A stretch of DNA of 41,827 nucleotides from an uncultured Bacteroidota bacterium (GTDB lineage Bacteria; Bacteroidota; Bacteroidia; B-17B0; Aurantibacillaceae): the NCBI GenBank assembly GCA_903834765.1, contig CAILKE010000048.1, forward strand, positions 1 to 41,827, written 5' to 3'. Every line of letters starts with the position of its first letter. The stretch's first letter is position 1. Positions 26,972 through 34,478 of this stretch are shown piece after piece. The translations under genes and the position numbers were made by a program. The notes under the pieces are model-generated. The model was not told the origin of the DNA and did no database searches. It saw only the letters and a list, made by a program, of their open reading frames with translations.

Positions 26972-28603
26972 ATGCCTAAAGGAATTTATAAAGTACCCGT
27001 TGCGGTAAATGAACCTATTAAGAATTATGCTTCAAAAAGTATAGAAAGACTTGAATTACAAGCTATGTTAAAAGAATTACGTAGTAAGGAAATAGACATA
27101 CCTATGTATATTGGAGATAAAGAAGTGAAAAGTGAAACTAAGGTTAGGTTATCTCCTCCTCACGACCATAAACATACGTTAGGTCATTTTAATAAAAGTG
27201 ACAAAATACATGTAGAACAAGCAATTGCTGCTGCACTTGCGGCTAAAGATAAATGGGCTAGTTTAAGTTGGGAACATCGTGCCAGTATATTTTTGAAAGC
27301 AGCTGAATTAATAGCTGGTCCTTACAGAGCTAAATTAAATGCAGCGACTATGTTAGGTCAAAGTAAAAATGCTTATCAGGCAGAAATTGATAGTTCGTGT
27401 GAAATAATTGACTTTTTAAGATTTAATGTTCAGTACATGACTGAAATCTATGCTGATCAACCTGTTTCTGGGCCTGGTGTTTGGAATCGTTTGGAATGGC
27501 GACCTTTAGAGGGATTTATTTATGCATTAACTCCATTTAATTTTACAGCAATTGCAGGTAATCTTCCTACAAGTTGTGCTATGATGGGTAATGTGGTTGT
27601 ATGGAAACCAAGTAATACTCAGGTATATAGTGCAAATGTTTTGATGGAAATATTTAAAAAAGCAGGTGTTCCAGATGGTGTTATTAATTTAATTTATCCA
27701 AGTGGACCTGATGCTGCAGATGTTGTGTTTAATCATAAAGACTTTGCTGGTATCCATTTCACAGGCAGTACTGAGGTTTTTCAAAATATTTGGCAAACAA
27801 TCGGAAATAATATTCATAAGTATAAATCTTATCCTCGTATTGTAGGTGAAACGGGTGGTAAAGATTTCATCATGGCTCATAAATCGGCTGATGTTAAGGT
27901 TTTATCAACAGCTTTATCTCGTGGCGCATTTGAATATCAAGGACAAAAATGTTCTGCATGTTCTCGTGCTTATGTACCTTCAAATATTTGGGGCGAAGTA
28001 AAGGAATTGGTATTGGCTGATTTGAAGTCAATGAAAATGGGTCCTACAGAAGATTTCACCAACTTTATTAATGCAGTAATTGATGAAAAAAGTTTTGATA
28101 AACTCACTAAATATATTGATGCTGCAAAAAAAGATCCGAATGTAGGAATTATTGCAGGTGGAAATTATGATAAAAGCAAAGGGTATTTTATTGAACCGAC
28201 TATTATTGTTGCAAAAGACGCCAAATATGTAACTATGTGCGAAGAATTATTCGGACCTGTATTAACATTATTTGTTTATGATGCAGAAAAGTTTGAAGAA
28301 ACCTTAGCTTTAGTGGATTCAACTTCTATTTATGCATTAACTGGGGCTATTATAGCACAAGATCGTTATGCGATTGAAGTTGCGACTAAAGCGTTAAGTA
28401 ACTCTGCAGGTAATTTTTACATTAATGATAAGTGTACGGGTGCGGTTGTTGGTCAGCAACCATTTGGTGGTGCAAGAGGCAGCGGTACAAATGATAAAGC
28501 AGGTGCAAAAATAAATTTATTGCGTTGGGTTTCTCCTCGTACGATTAAAGAAGTGTTTACGCCACCAACAGATTATAAATACCCGTTTTTACAAGCGGAT
28601 TAA
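26972..28603 (+). CDS. pruA: L-glutamate gamma-semialdehyde dehydrogenase (P5C dehydrogenase)
   Basis: Oxidises glutamate semialdehyde to glutamate with NAD+, the last step of proline catabolism. The 543-residue protein is of the stand-alone type similar to human ALDH4A1, not the fused PutA type. Visible are TPFNFTAIAGNLPTSC (about 187-202), the FTGST cofactor loop (about 263-267), general base Glu293 (VGETGGKD) and catalytic Cys327 (GQKCSACSR). ATG start. Proline dehydrogenase is not in the window. A bidirectional terminator follows. Confidence 0.96.
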   Translation: MPKGIYKVPVAVNEPIKNYASKSIERLELQAMLKELRSKEIDIPMYIGDKEVKSETKVRLSPPHDHKHTLGHFNKSDKIHVEQAIAAALAAKDKWASLSWEHRASIFLKAAELIAGPYRAKLNAATMLGQSKNAYQAEIDSSCEIIDFLRFNVQYMTEIYADQPVSGPGVWNRLEWRPLEGFIYALTPFNFTAIAGNLPTSCAMMGNVVVWKPSNTQVYSANVLMEIFKKAGVPDGVINLIYPSGPDAADVVFNHKDFAGIHFTGSTEVFQNIWQTIGNNIHKYKSYPRIVGETGGKDFIMAHKSADVKVLSTALSRGAFEYQGQKCSACSRAYVPSNIWGEVKELVLADLKSMKMGPTEDFTNFINAVIDEKSFDKLTKYIDAAKKDPNVGIIAGGNYDKSKGYFIEPTIIVAKDAKYVTMCEELFGPVLTLFVYDAEKFEETLALVDSTSIYALTGAIIAQDRYAIEVATKALSNSAGNFYINDKCTGAVVGQQPFGGARGSGTNDKAGAKINLLRWVSPRTIKEVFTPPTDYKYPFLQAD

Positions 28604-28616
28604 TAATTTATTTAAC

Positions 28617-28658
28617 AAAAAAAGAGTCTAATATTTTTATATTAGACTCTTTTTTTTT
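28617..28658. terminator. Bidirectional terminator between pruA and the reductase gene
   Basis: A 14-bp perfect stem (28621-28634 with 28639-28652, core GAGTCTAATAT), a TTTT loop, T run after it on the plus strand and an A run before it, so it works in both directions for these convergent genes. Confidence 0.9.
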
Positions 28659-28672
28659 GATTTAAGAATCAT

Positions 28673-29683
28673 TTAAAATTCATTAATACCATTTACTGTT
28701 GTGTACTTCATGGTATACTTAACACCTGGATTAATATATTTATAGGCGCTATGAGTCATAAGAGCCGCTTCATGAAAACCACATAAGATTAATTTCAATT
28801 TATTTTTATAAGTATTGATATCGCCAATTGCATAAACACCTTCTATGTTCGTCGAGTAATCTTCTGTATTTACTTCAATGGCGTTTTTATCAATGTTCAA
28901 ATTCCAATTTTCAATTGGCCCTAATTTAGGGCTTAAACCGAATAAAGGAATTAAATGATCTGTTTCAATAACCGTATTTTCTCCCGTTTTTGGGTTAGTC
29001 ATCGATACTTTTTCTAATTTATCTGAACCAGAAACAGATGTTAAATTAGTGTTTAATAATAATTTTATTTTCCCTTCTTCAGCTAGTTTCATCACTTTGT
29101 TAACGCTATCTGGCGCGCCTCTAAAGGATTCTGAACGATGAACCAATGTTAATTCCGAACAAATATCACTTAAGAAAATAGTCCAATCTAATGCACTATC
29201 TCCACCACCTGCAATTACCATACGTTGTCCGCGGTATTTCTCAGGATCCAAAATCATATAATTAATTCCTTTACCATTTTCAAAGTTGGTTAATCCTTCA
29301 CATTCTGGTTTACGAGGTTCAAAACATCCCAAACCACCAGCAATAACTACCACTTTTGCATGAACTTCGGTTCCCAAATTAGTAACTAATACAAAATCTC
29401 TATCACCTCTTTTCTCTAAGGTTTCAATACGTTCGCCAAAAGTATAAGATGGATGAAACGGTTCTGCTTGCTTCAACAAATTATCAACTAATTCTTGAGC
29501 TAAAACACTTGGATATCCGGGTATATCATAGATCGGTTTTTTAGGATAAATTTCAGATAACTGACCACCGGCTTGAGGTAAATAATCAATTAAATGACAA
29601 CGCATTTTTAATAAACCTGCTTCAAATATGGCAAACAAACCTACAGGACCTGCTCCTATAATCGCTAAATCAGTTGTAATCAT
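28673..29683 (-). CDS. Ferredoxin-NADP(+) reductase, thioredoxin-reductase-like type
   Basis: A flavoprotein passing electrons between NADPH and ferredoxin. The 336-residue sequence has the FAD fold LAIIGAGPVGLFAIFEAG (about 6-23), GGQLSEIYPKKPIYDIPGYP (about 40-59), the NADPH fold VIAGGGDSALDWT (about 155-167) and the FAD-closing GVYAIGDINTY (about 287-297). It lacks the CxxC redox pair of thioredoxin reductases, which is what separates this YumC-like FNR class. ATG start. Monocistronic, convergent with pruA. Confidence 0.93.
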   Translation of the reverse strand: MITTDLAIIGAGPVGLFAIFEAGLLKMRCHLIDYLPQAGGQLSEIYPKKPIYDIPGYPSVLAQELVDNLLKQAEPFHPSYTFGERIETLEKRGDRDFVLVTNLGTEVHAKVVVIAGGLGCFEPRKPECEGLTNFENGKGINYMILDPEKYRGQRMVIAGGGDSALDWTIFLSDICSELTLVHRSESFRGAPDSVNKVMKLAEEGKIKLLLNTNLTSVSGSDKLEKVSMTNPKTGENTVIETDHLIPLFGLSPKLGPIENWNLNIDKNAIEVNTEDYSTNIEGVYAIGDINTYKNKLKLILCGFHEAALMTHSAYKYINPGVKYTMKYTTVNGINEF

Positions 29684-29739
29684 TTTTTGTCTTTAAATAA
29701 ATTTCGTGCAAAAGTAATCATTACAACAATATAATCACC

Positions 29740-29898
29740 TTAAAGTTTATCAACTGGTGTCAGCAATAAAATTCCAATTTCTTCGTTATATTCGTCATAA
29801 AAATGGTCATTTGCGAAAAGCAAACTCCCATTATTTAAGACTTCGTAAGCCTCGAACTTGAAGTTTTCTTGTCCGACACTCTGTTTTTTCTGGGAAGA
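29740..29898 (-). pseudogene. In-frame coding-like relic behind the AcpH stop codon
   Basis: Directly after the TAG of the AcpH-like gene the same minus-strand frame stays open for 52 codons to a TAA at 29740-29742. The encoded peptide looks protein-like (GQENFKFEAYEVLNNG, then NDHFYDEYNEEIGILLLTPVDKL) with balanced composition, but it contains no ATG or GTG and only an internal TTG. It is not a family I know. It may be the 3' end of a lost gene, or an extension reached only if the TAG is read through or is recent. Confidence 0.4.
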
Positions 29899-30486
29899 CT
29901 AACCAAACGCTTCAATCTCTTTTTTACAAAAATCAATAAGATCATCAAAAAATACAAAAAATTCTTCTTCTATTTCAGTATTGTGCTTTTCAATCAAAGG
30001 AATAGCTTCATTTAATTGATAACGATGCCTAATGCGATGATTTAAGTGCGTTAATATAGTATTCATACCTTCCAGAGATGAATAATTAAATAAGGCATTG
30101 TGTTCCGTCATATAACCATAAAATCGTTTGGCAGGCTCTGGTAAATAGTGATTGTTTTGATCTAATATTTTATATAAATCGGAGCAATAATTTTGTAAAG
30201 ATAGGGTGGAGTATAGGGAGAAATTTTTAGCCAAATAATGATCATAAATCATATCCATTAATACGCCACTATATTTCCCAAAGTCTTTGCTAAATCTATG
30301 TTTGCTAGTTAAGTAAATTGGATGAACATCAGTATATGAATCAATTTTTCTATGCAAATAAATACCTTTGATAATTCCATCGGTTAATCCTTCAAATTTG
30401 TTTCCTTGAATAGAGTCTGCAATAAAATTTCCAATAATTAAGTCGGGTTTATTAAAAGACAGGAAGCTATGTGCTAAATAATTCAA
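29899..30486 (-). CDS. Acyl-carrier-protein phosphodiesterase-like (AcpH family)
   Basis: AcpH enzymes remove the phosphopantetheine arm from acyl carrier protein. The 195-residue protein has the family N-terminus NYLAHSFLSF (2-11), IGNFIADSIQGN (about 18-29), the LHRKIDSYTDVHP metal-binding stretch (about 44-56) and LMDMIYDHYLAKNF (about 76-89), all within the HD-like fold. ATG start. Divergent from the TonB-domain gene. The frame continues past the TAG as a 52-codon relic. Confidence 0.88.
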   Translation of the reverse strand: MNYLAHSFLSFNKPDLIIGNFIADSIQGNKFEGLTDGIIKGIYLHRKIDSYTDVHPIYLTSKHRFSKDFGKYSGVLMDMIYDHYLAKNFSLYSTLSLQNYCSDLYKILDQNNHYLPEPAKRFYGYMTEHNALFNYSSLEGMNTILTHLNHRIRHRYQLNEAIPLIEKHNTEIEEEFFVFFDDLIDFCKKEIEAFG

Positions 30487-30536
30487 TGATTAACAAGTAT
30501 GATGAGTTATGATTATTATAAGTAAATTTACGGAAC

Positions 30537-30544
30537 TAATTTTG
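30537..30544 (+). promoter_or_regulatory. -7 box before the TonB-domain gene
   Basis: TAATTTTG fully matches TAnnTTTG and ends 11 nt before the ATG at 30556, giving a leader of only about 5 nt. No -33 TTG was found. Confidence 0.35.
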
Positions 30545-30555
30545 AAAAACTAACA

Positions 30556-31074
30556 ATGATAAAAATTATAATAATAGCAGTTTTATCAATGTTTGCTAGC
30601 ACTATGTTTGCATCACATTTAGCTCCTTTAGATACAACTAAAAAAATAGTTCATCATCCTAAAAAAAAGGTGAAGAAAAAAACGATTAGTAAAAATACCA
30701 CAAAGGGTGCAACCGCATCAACTTTAATTAATACAGCCCAAAATAATGAGACGAATACTCATCAACACCCTAATCCGCTGCCCATAGCGCCGTCTTATAA
30801 GGACGGGCAACAAGCCATGTTGGATTTTATTAAAGCGAATGTGATTGTTCCTTCAGAAGTAAAAAAAAGTGGGATTACCATTACTGTTAATGTTGCATTT
30901 ACGGTTGGTGTTGATGGTCAATTAAAAGATATAAAAGTTTTAAAAAAGGTTGGTATGGGCTGTGATGAAGAAGCGCTTCGTGTTGTTAAATTAATGCCAA
31001 ATTGGAATCCAGGGAGAGTTGGACGAGTTAATACAGAAATGCCTTTTGCTATTGGAATAGAATTTAAAAACTAA
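30556..31074 (+). CDS. TonB C-terminal domain protein
   Basis: A 172-residue protein with a hydrophobic N-terminal segment (about 2-20) that could be a signal peptide or an anchor, a Lys- and Thr/Asn-rich linker (about 28-75) with KKKVKKK, and a TonB C-terminal domain (about 80-171): VNVAFTVGVDGQLKDIKVLK, GCDEEALRVVKLMPNWNPGR and a final strand. TonB domains contact the periplasmic face of receptors. The linker is much shorter than in a classic TonB and it lacks a Pro-rich rod, so an energy-transducing role is not proven. The stop overlaps the rsmE start (TAATG), so the two are translationally coupled. Confidence 0.85.
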   Translation: MIKIIIIAVLSMFASTMFASHLAPLDTTKKIVHHPKKKVKKKTISKNTTKGATASTLINTAQNNETNTHQHPNPLPIAPSYKDGQQAMLDFIKANVIVPSEVKKSGITITVNVAFTVGVDGQLKDIKVLKKVGMGCDEEALRVVKLMPNWNPGRVGRVNTEMPFAIGIEFKN

Positions 31075-31772
31075 TGAATACATTTTTCGGAATTATACAA
31101 AACAATTCAGCTATCTTAAATGAAGATGAGTCGTTGCATTGTGTGAAGGTATTGCGACACAAAGTAGGCGATACAATACAAGTTATTGATGGTTTTGGTA
31201 TTAGGGCTGTAGGAACAATTGTTGCTGCTCATGCTAAACAATGTGCTGTTGCTTTAACCAATAAAGAAATGGTAAATAAAACACGCAATTACTATTTACA
31301 TGTCGCTATTGCGCCTACTAAAAATATTGAACGGATTGAATGGTTTGTAGAAAAAGCGATTGAAATTGGCGTTGATGAAATTACATTTTTACGTTGCAAA
31401 AATTCTGAACGAACTGTTGTAAAAGATGATAGAATGCGTAAGGTGTCTGAAAGTGCTTTAAAACAAAGCAAACAAACCTATTTGCCAAAATTAAATTCAG
31501 TTACTGATTTCAATGCATTTATAAAAAGTGCAACAGCTGATGTAAAATTAATTGCTCACTGCGAAGAACACACCAAAAAACAATTGAAGCAATATATTTC
31601 CAAAAATAAAACAACGCTTGCTTTAATTGGTCCAGAGGGCGATTTCAGTAAAGAAGAAATTACTTTAGCTACTTCGTTAAACTATCTTCCGGTTGCTTTA
31701 GGCGATAGCCGCTTGCGCACTGAAACAGCAGGTCTTTACGTTTGTAATGCTTTTTCGGTAGTTAACTCCTAA
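31074..31772 (+). CDS. rsmE: 16S rRNA m3U1498 methyltransferase
   Basis: Methylates N3 of U1498 in 16S rRNA using SAM. The 232-residue length and the SPOUT-knot motifs fit: VEKAIEIGVDEITFLRC (about 92-108), ALKQSKQTYLPKL (about 137-149), LIGPEGDFSKEE (about 182-193) and LGDSRLRTETA (about 207-217). The ATG overlaps the previous stop. Confidence 0.96.
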   Translation: MNTFFGIIQNNSAILNEDESLHCVKVLRHKVGDTIQVIDGFGIRAVGTIVAAHAKQCAVALTNKEMVNKTRNYYLHVAIAPTKNIERIEWFVEKAIEIGVDEITFLRCKNSERTVVKDDRMRKVSESALKQSKQTYLPKLNSVTDFNAFIKSATADVKLIAHCEEHTKKQLKQYISKNKTTLALIGPEGDFSKEEITLATSLNYLPVALGDSRLRTETAGLYVCNAFSVVNS

Positions 31773-31788
31773 TCCATGTAAAAAGAAA

Positions 31789-31824
31789 AACCCCATCAAC
31801 TATGAGTTAATGGGGGTTAATATT
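31789..31824. terminator. Bidirectional terminator between rsmE and rpoZ
   Basis: AACCCCAT (31789-31796) pairs with ATGGGGGTT-side sequence (31810-31818), with an inner AACT/AGTT stem. TTTTT-rich sequence follows on both strands, cleaner on the minus strand (TTTTTCTTTTT), so it closes the convergent rsmE and rpoZ transcripts. Confidence 0.75.
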
Positions 31825-31850
31825 TTTATTTAAAAATATTATTTAAACAT

Positions 31851-32174
31851 TTATTTTTCTTTTGAAGGATTACGGTAATACGTTTTATCTTCTAAAAATT
31901 CTTGTATCGCTATTAAAGCTGGTTTAGGCATTTTTTCATAGTGTTTAGAGATTTCGATTTGTTCTCTGTTTTCAAAAATTTCTTCTAAATTGTCTGAATT
32001 ACTAGCAAACTCAGCTAACTTAGCAGATAATTCTTCTTTTATTTCTGAGCTAATTTGATTAGCACGTTTAGAAATAATAGAAATTGATTCGTATAAATTA
32101 CCCGTTGGTCCATCAAAATTTCTGATGTCGCGAGTTACTGTACTTGGTTCTGCGTTGCTTTTTTTGAAATCCAT
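31851..32174 (-). CDS. rpoZ: RNA polymerase omega subunit, Bacteroidota type
   Basis: A small subunit that helps assemble RNA polymerase. The 107-residue protein has the pattern TVTRDIRNFDGPTGNLYESI (about 12-31) and ISKRANQISSEIKEEL (about 34-49), then FENREQIEISKHYEKMPKP, as in the omega (RPB6-like) proteins of Bacteroidota. ATG start, one base after the bamD stop, so they are cotranscribed. Confidence 0.93.
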   Translation of the reverse strand: MDFKKSNAEPSTVTRDIRNFDGPTGNLYESISIISKRANQISSEIKEELSAKLAEFASNSDNLEEIFENREQIEISKHYEKMPKPALIAIQEFLEDKTYYRNPSKEK

Positions 32175-32175
32175 C

Positions 32176-32979
32176 TTACTGTGTTTTTATATTACTTTTC
32201 ATTTTCTTACAACTTTCATAAATGCTTTCGGCTTTTAATGAATAGTTGCTATTGGGGTACAAATCTACTAATTTTAAATAACTTTCTATAGATAAATTTA
32301 ATCTTTCTAACTTTTTGGTTTCCAAGCTGTTAATTGCTAATAAGTAATAAGAGTTAACTGTCGTGTACATTAACTCATCAATATAACGAGACTCAGGAAA
32401 GTCTTTCGCAAAATTATTACTAGAAGCTATCGCTGCTTTATAATCTCCAATATTAAAATATTGAATGGTAATATCGTGTTCTTTTCTTTCTAATTTTCCT
32501 CTCAATAAATCTGAAATTTTATTACAAGAATCTATACGAGAACTTTCAGGATATTGATCAATGAAATTTTGTAATTCAGCCATCGCATTCTTAGTGTCTG
32601 TTTGATCTAAATGATAGGCTGGAGAATTAAGATAATAGCAATAAGCATTTAAGAATAGGCATTCTTCGGCATGTTTACCGTTAGGAAAACTGCGTGCATA
32701 ATTTTTGAAATGGTATTGAGATAAACCGTAATCTCCTTGGTAATAATTACAATACGAATAGTAGTAATAAATCTCTTCTGCTTTATCAGTTCCTTTATAT
32801 ACAGGAATTAATTCTTCAAATAAAGCCATAGCTTTCACGTAATTCCCTTTGGCATAGTATTGTTGAGCTCTTTCAAGTTTTAACTCATAGTTAGAACTTT
32901 TTAAAAGTTTGTTATAGCCATCACAACTTGTTAAAGTAATTGCTACAATTAAAATAAGGTATGTACTAATTTTTTTCAA
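32176..32979 (-). CDS. bamD: Outer-membrane assembly lipoprotein BamD
   Basis: Part of the BAM machine that inserts beta-barrels. The 267-residue lipoprotein (lipobox LTSC, acylated Cys19) starts YNKLLKSSNYELKLERAQQYY (split here at about 22-42) and carries five TPR-like repeats, among them KGNYVKAMALFEELIPVY, YCNYYQGDYGLSQYHFKNY and YPESSRIDSC. The bamD-rpoZ order is a known Bacteroidota arrangement. ATG start. Confidence 0.92.
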   Translation of the reverse strand: MKKISTYLILIVAITLTSCDGYNKLLKSSNYELKLERAQQYYAKGNYVKAMALFEELIPVYKGTDKAEEIYYYYSYCNYYQGDYGLSQYHFKNYARSFPNGKHAEECLFLNAYCYYLNSPAYHLDQTDTKNAMAELQNFIDQYPESSRIDSCNKISDLLRGKLERKEHDITIQYFNIGDYKAAIASSNNFAKDFPESRYIDELMYTTVNSYYLLAINSLETKKLERLNLSIESYLKLVDLYPNSNYSLKAESIYESCKKMKSNIKTQ

Positions 32980-33063
32980 AGAGGCTGTAAAGGTAATTTT
33001 TTTAATGAAAAAACACCTATTTATTTGTTAAAGAAAGTTATTTGATTTTTTAAATAAAAGATC

Positions 33064-33477
33064 TTAATTCAAATGATAGAAGAAAAAGAAAACAGCTGCT
33101 GCAGCCCATTTTTTATTGATATTTTTAGCATAACCAATTGTGCTATAGTTAGAGTTTTGCAACGTACCATTTTCTTTAATATAACCAATCGTTGAGTAAT
33201 TAGAATTTTGAACGGTGCCATCTTGTTTGATATATCCTATGGTTGAGTAGTTTGAGTTTTGGATTGTTCCATCAGACTTAATATATCCCACGGTTGAATA
33301 ATTAGAATTTTGAACGGTTCCATCTGATTTAATATATCCAATAGTAGAGTAATTGGAATTTTGAACAGAGCCATCATCCTTTATATATCCAACGGTAGAA
33401 TAATTACTGTTTTGCACAGTTTGTGAGAAACTTAACTGCGTTATTACTATGAATAGTGAAAATAAAAAAAGTTTCAT
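33064..33477 (-). CDS. Beta-flower-type repeat protein with six 17-residue repeats
   Basis: A small secreted or surface protein of 137 residues. A signal peptide (about 1-18) is followed by six tandem 17-residue units of the form QNSNYSTIGYIKSDGTV (about residues 21-122), then a short hydrophobic tail (WAAAAVFFFFYHLN). Units of this type resemble the 5-fold beta-flower proteins annotated in Bacteroidota, a recollection I cannot verify. The unit sequence is nearly invariant in protein but the DNA copies differ at many silent positions, so selection acts on the protein. The tail could be a membrane anchor or a barrel end. Downstream of murI by 38 bases on the same strand; ligand and role unknown. 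Confidence 0.8.
   Translation of the reverse strand: MKLFLFSLFIVITQLSFSQTVQNSNYSTVGYIKDDGSVQNSNYSTIGYIKSDGTVQNSNYSTVGYIKSDGTIQNSNYSTIGYIKQDGTVQNSNYSTIGYIKENGTLQNSNYSTIGYAKNINKKWAAAAVFFFFYHLN
33112..33417 (-). repeat. Six tandem 51-bp coding repeats
   Basis: Six in-frame 51-base units encode the 17-residue repeats of the beta-flower-type protein. They share the spacing and the conserved protein pattern but differ at many third-codon positions. Confidence 0.85.
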
Positions 33478-33515
33478 AAAAAAAGTTTTTAAGATAATTA
33501 TATAAAGATAAAATA

Positions 33516-34358
33516 TTATTTTAAACTTAGGTGATTAGATTTTATTTCATTTCCGTAAAATAAACTCGCTTGTTTATCAAATAATTCTGCAGAATCTGTT
33601 GTCAAAAATTGTACGCTTCCATTTTTTGAAATTAATGTCTCCATTTCTGGATGCCTCATTAAGTAATCTTTCAAACCATCAGCAACTATATGTCCTTGTG
33701 TTAATATGTTAACTTGTTTGGGCAAATGTTTTTCTATCAAAGATTTTAATAATGGATAGTGGGTACAACCTAAAATAATGGTATCAATATTTGCTGATTG
33801 TGAAAATAAATGATCTATATGTTTTTTTACAAAATATTCTGCGCCCGCACCACTCAATTCATTATTTTCAATTAAGGAAACCCACATAGGACAAGCTTCT
33901 TGAAACACTTTTATATCTGGATAAAACTTTTCTATTTCAATTACATAAGATTGAGAGGAGACAGTTCCGCTTGTTGCAAAAATGCCAACATGGTTGGTTT
34001 TAGTATAGTTTCCTACGATTTCGGTTGTAGGTCTTATTACACCAAGAACTCTTTTTTTAGAATCTATTAAAGGTAAATCTTTTTGTTGTATGGTTCTTAA
34101 CGCCTTTGCTGAGGCGGTATTGCATGCAAGTATCACTAATTCACAACCATTATCAAAGAGTTGATTAACACATTGTAAGGTGTATTCGTACACTGTTTCA
34201 AAGGATCGAGATCCATAAGGAGCGCGTGCGTTATCGCCTAAATATAAGTAATCGAAGTGGGGGAGTGAACTTACTAATTCTTTTAAAATTGTTAGTCCGC
34301 CGTATCCTGAATCAAATACGCCTATAGGAGAATATGTTTTTTGCTCTTTTATAATCAC
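33516..34358 (-). CDS. murI: Glutamate racemase
   Basis: Makes D-glutamate for peptidoglycan. The 280-residue protein starts at GTG and shows PIGVFDSGYGGLTIL (about 11-25), GDNARAPYGS, the first catalytic Cys79 in LACNTAS and the second, Cys198, in LGCTHYPLL. The promoter-like CAAAATTA box (minus-strand TAATTTTG) abuts the start, so the message may be leaderless. Confidence 0.96.
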   Translation of the reverse strand: MIIKEQKTYSPIGVFDSGYGGLTILKELVSSLPHFDYLYLGDNARAPYGSRSFETVYEYTLQCVNQLFDNGCELVILACNTASAKALRTIQQKDLPLIDSKKRVLGVIRPTTEIVGNYTKTNHVGIFATSGTVSSQSYVIEIEKFYPDIKVFQEACPMWVSLIENNELSGAGAEYFVKKHIDHLFSQSANIDTIILGCTHYPLLKSLIEKHLPKQVNILTQGHIVADGLKDYLMRHPEMETLISKNGSVQFLTTDSAELFDKQASLFYGNEIKSNHLSLK

Positions 34359-34360
34359 CT

Positions 34361-34391
34361 CAAAATTAACTTATTATAATAAATTTAACAA
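34361..34391 (-). promoter_or_regulatory. Consensus promoter reading into murI
   Basis: On the minus strand TTG (34389-34391), 20 nt, then TAATTTTG (34361-34368). The -7 box ends 2 nt from the GTG start, which implies a leaderless message or a start somewhat further in. Confidence 0.45.
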
Positions 34392-34400
34392 TTATTTTAA

Positions 34401-34422
34401 ATTAGATGTTGTAACATCTAAT
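34401..34422. promoter_or_regulatory. Palindromic operator between murI and yceI
   Basis: ATTAGATGTT and AACATCTAAT form a perfect 10-bp inverted repeat with a 2-bp spacer. It covers the -33 TTG of the yceI promoter and lies 10 bp upstream of the -33 TTG of the murI promoter. The form suits a dimeric repressor, for example of the MarR type often linked to YceI genes; no regulator gene is in the window. Confidence 0.6.
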
Positions 34423-34438
34423 TTTATACATACATTTG
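34409..34438 (+). promoter_or_regulatory. Consensus promoter of the yceI-family gene
   Basis: TTG (34409-34411), 19 nt, then TACATTTG (34431-34438), a full match to both Bacteroidota elements. The leader would be about 34 nt. Confidence 0.72.
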
Positions 34439-34478
34439 TGAACGAAATTTAATTCAACTTAAAAATAAAAAACAAAAA

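Noticed and set aside
33112-33417. Regular 51-bp repeats as a CRISPR array
   Set aside because: The repeats are contiguous, lack spacers, are in frame and encode a conserved 17-residue unit after a signal peptide.
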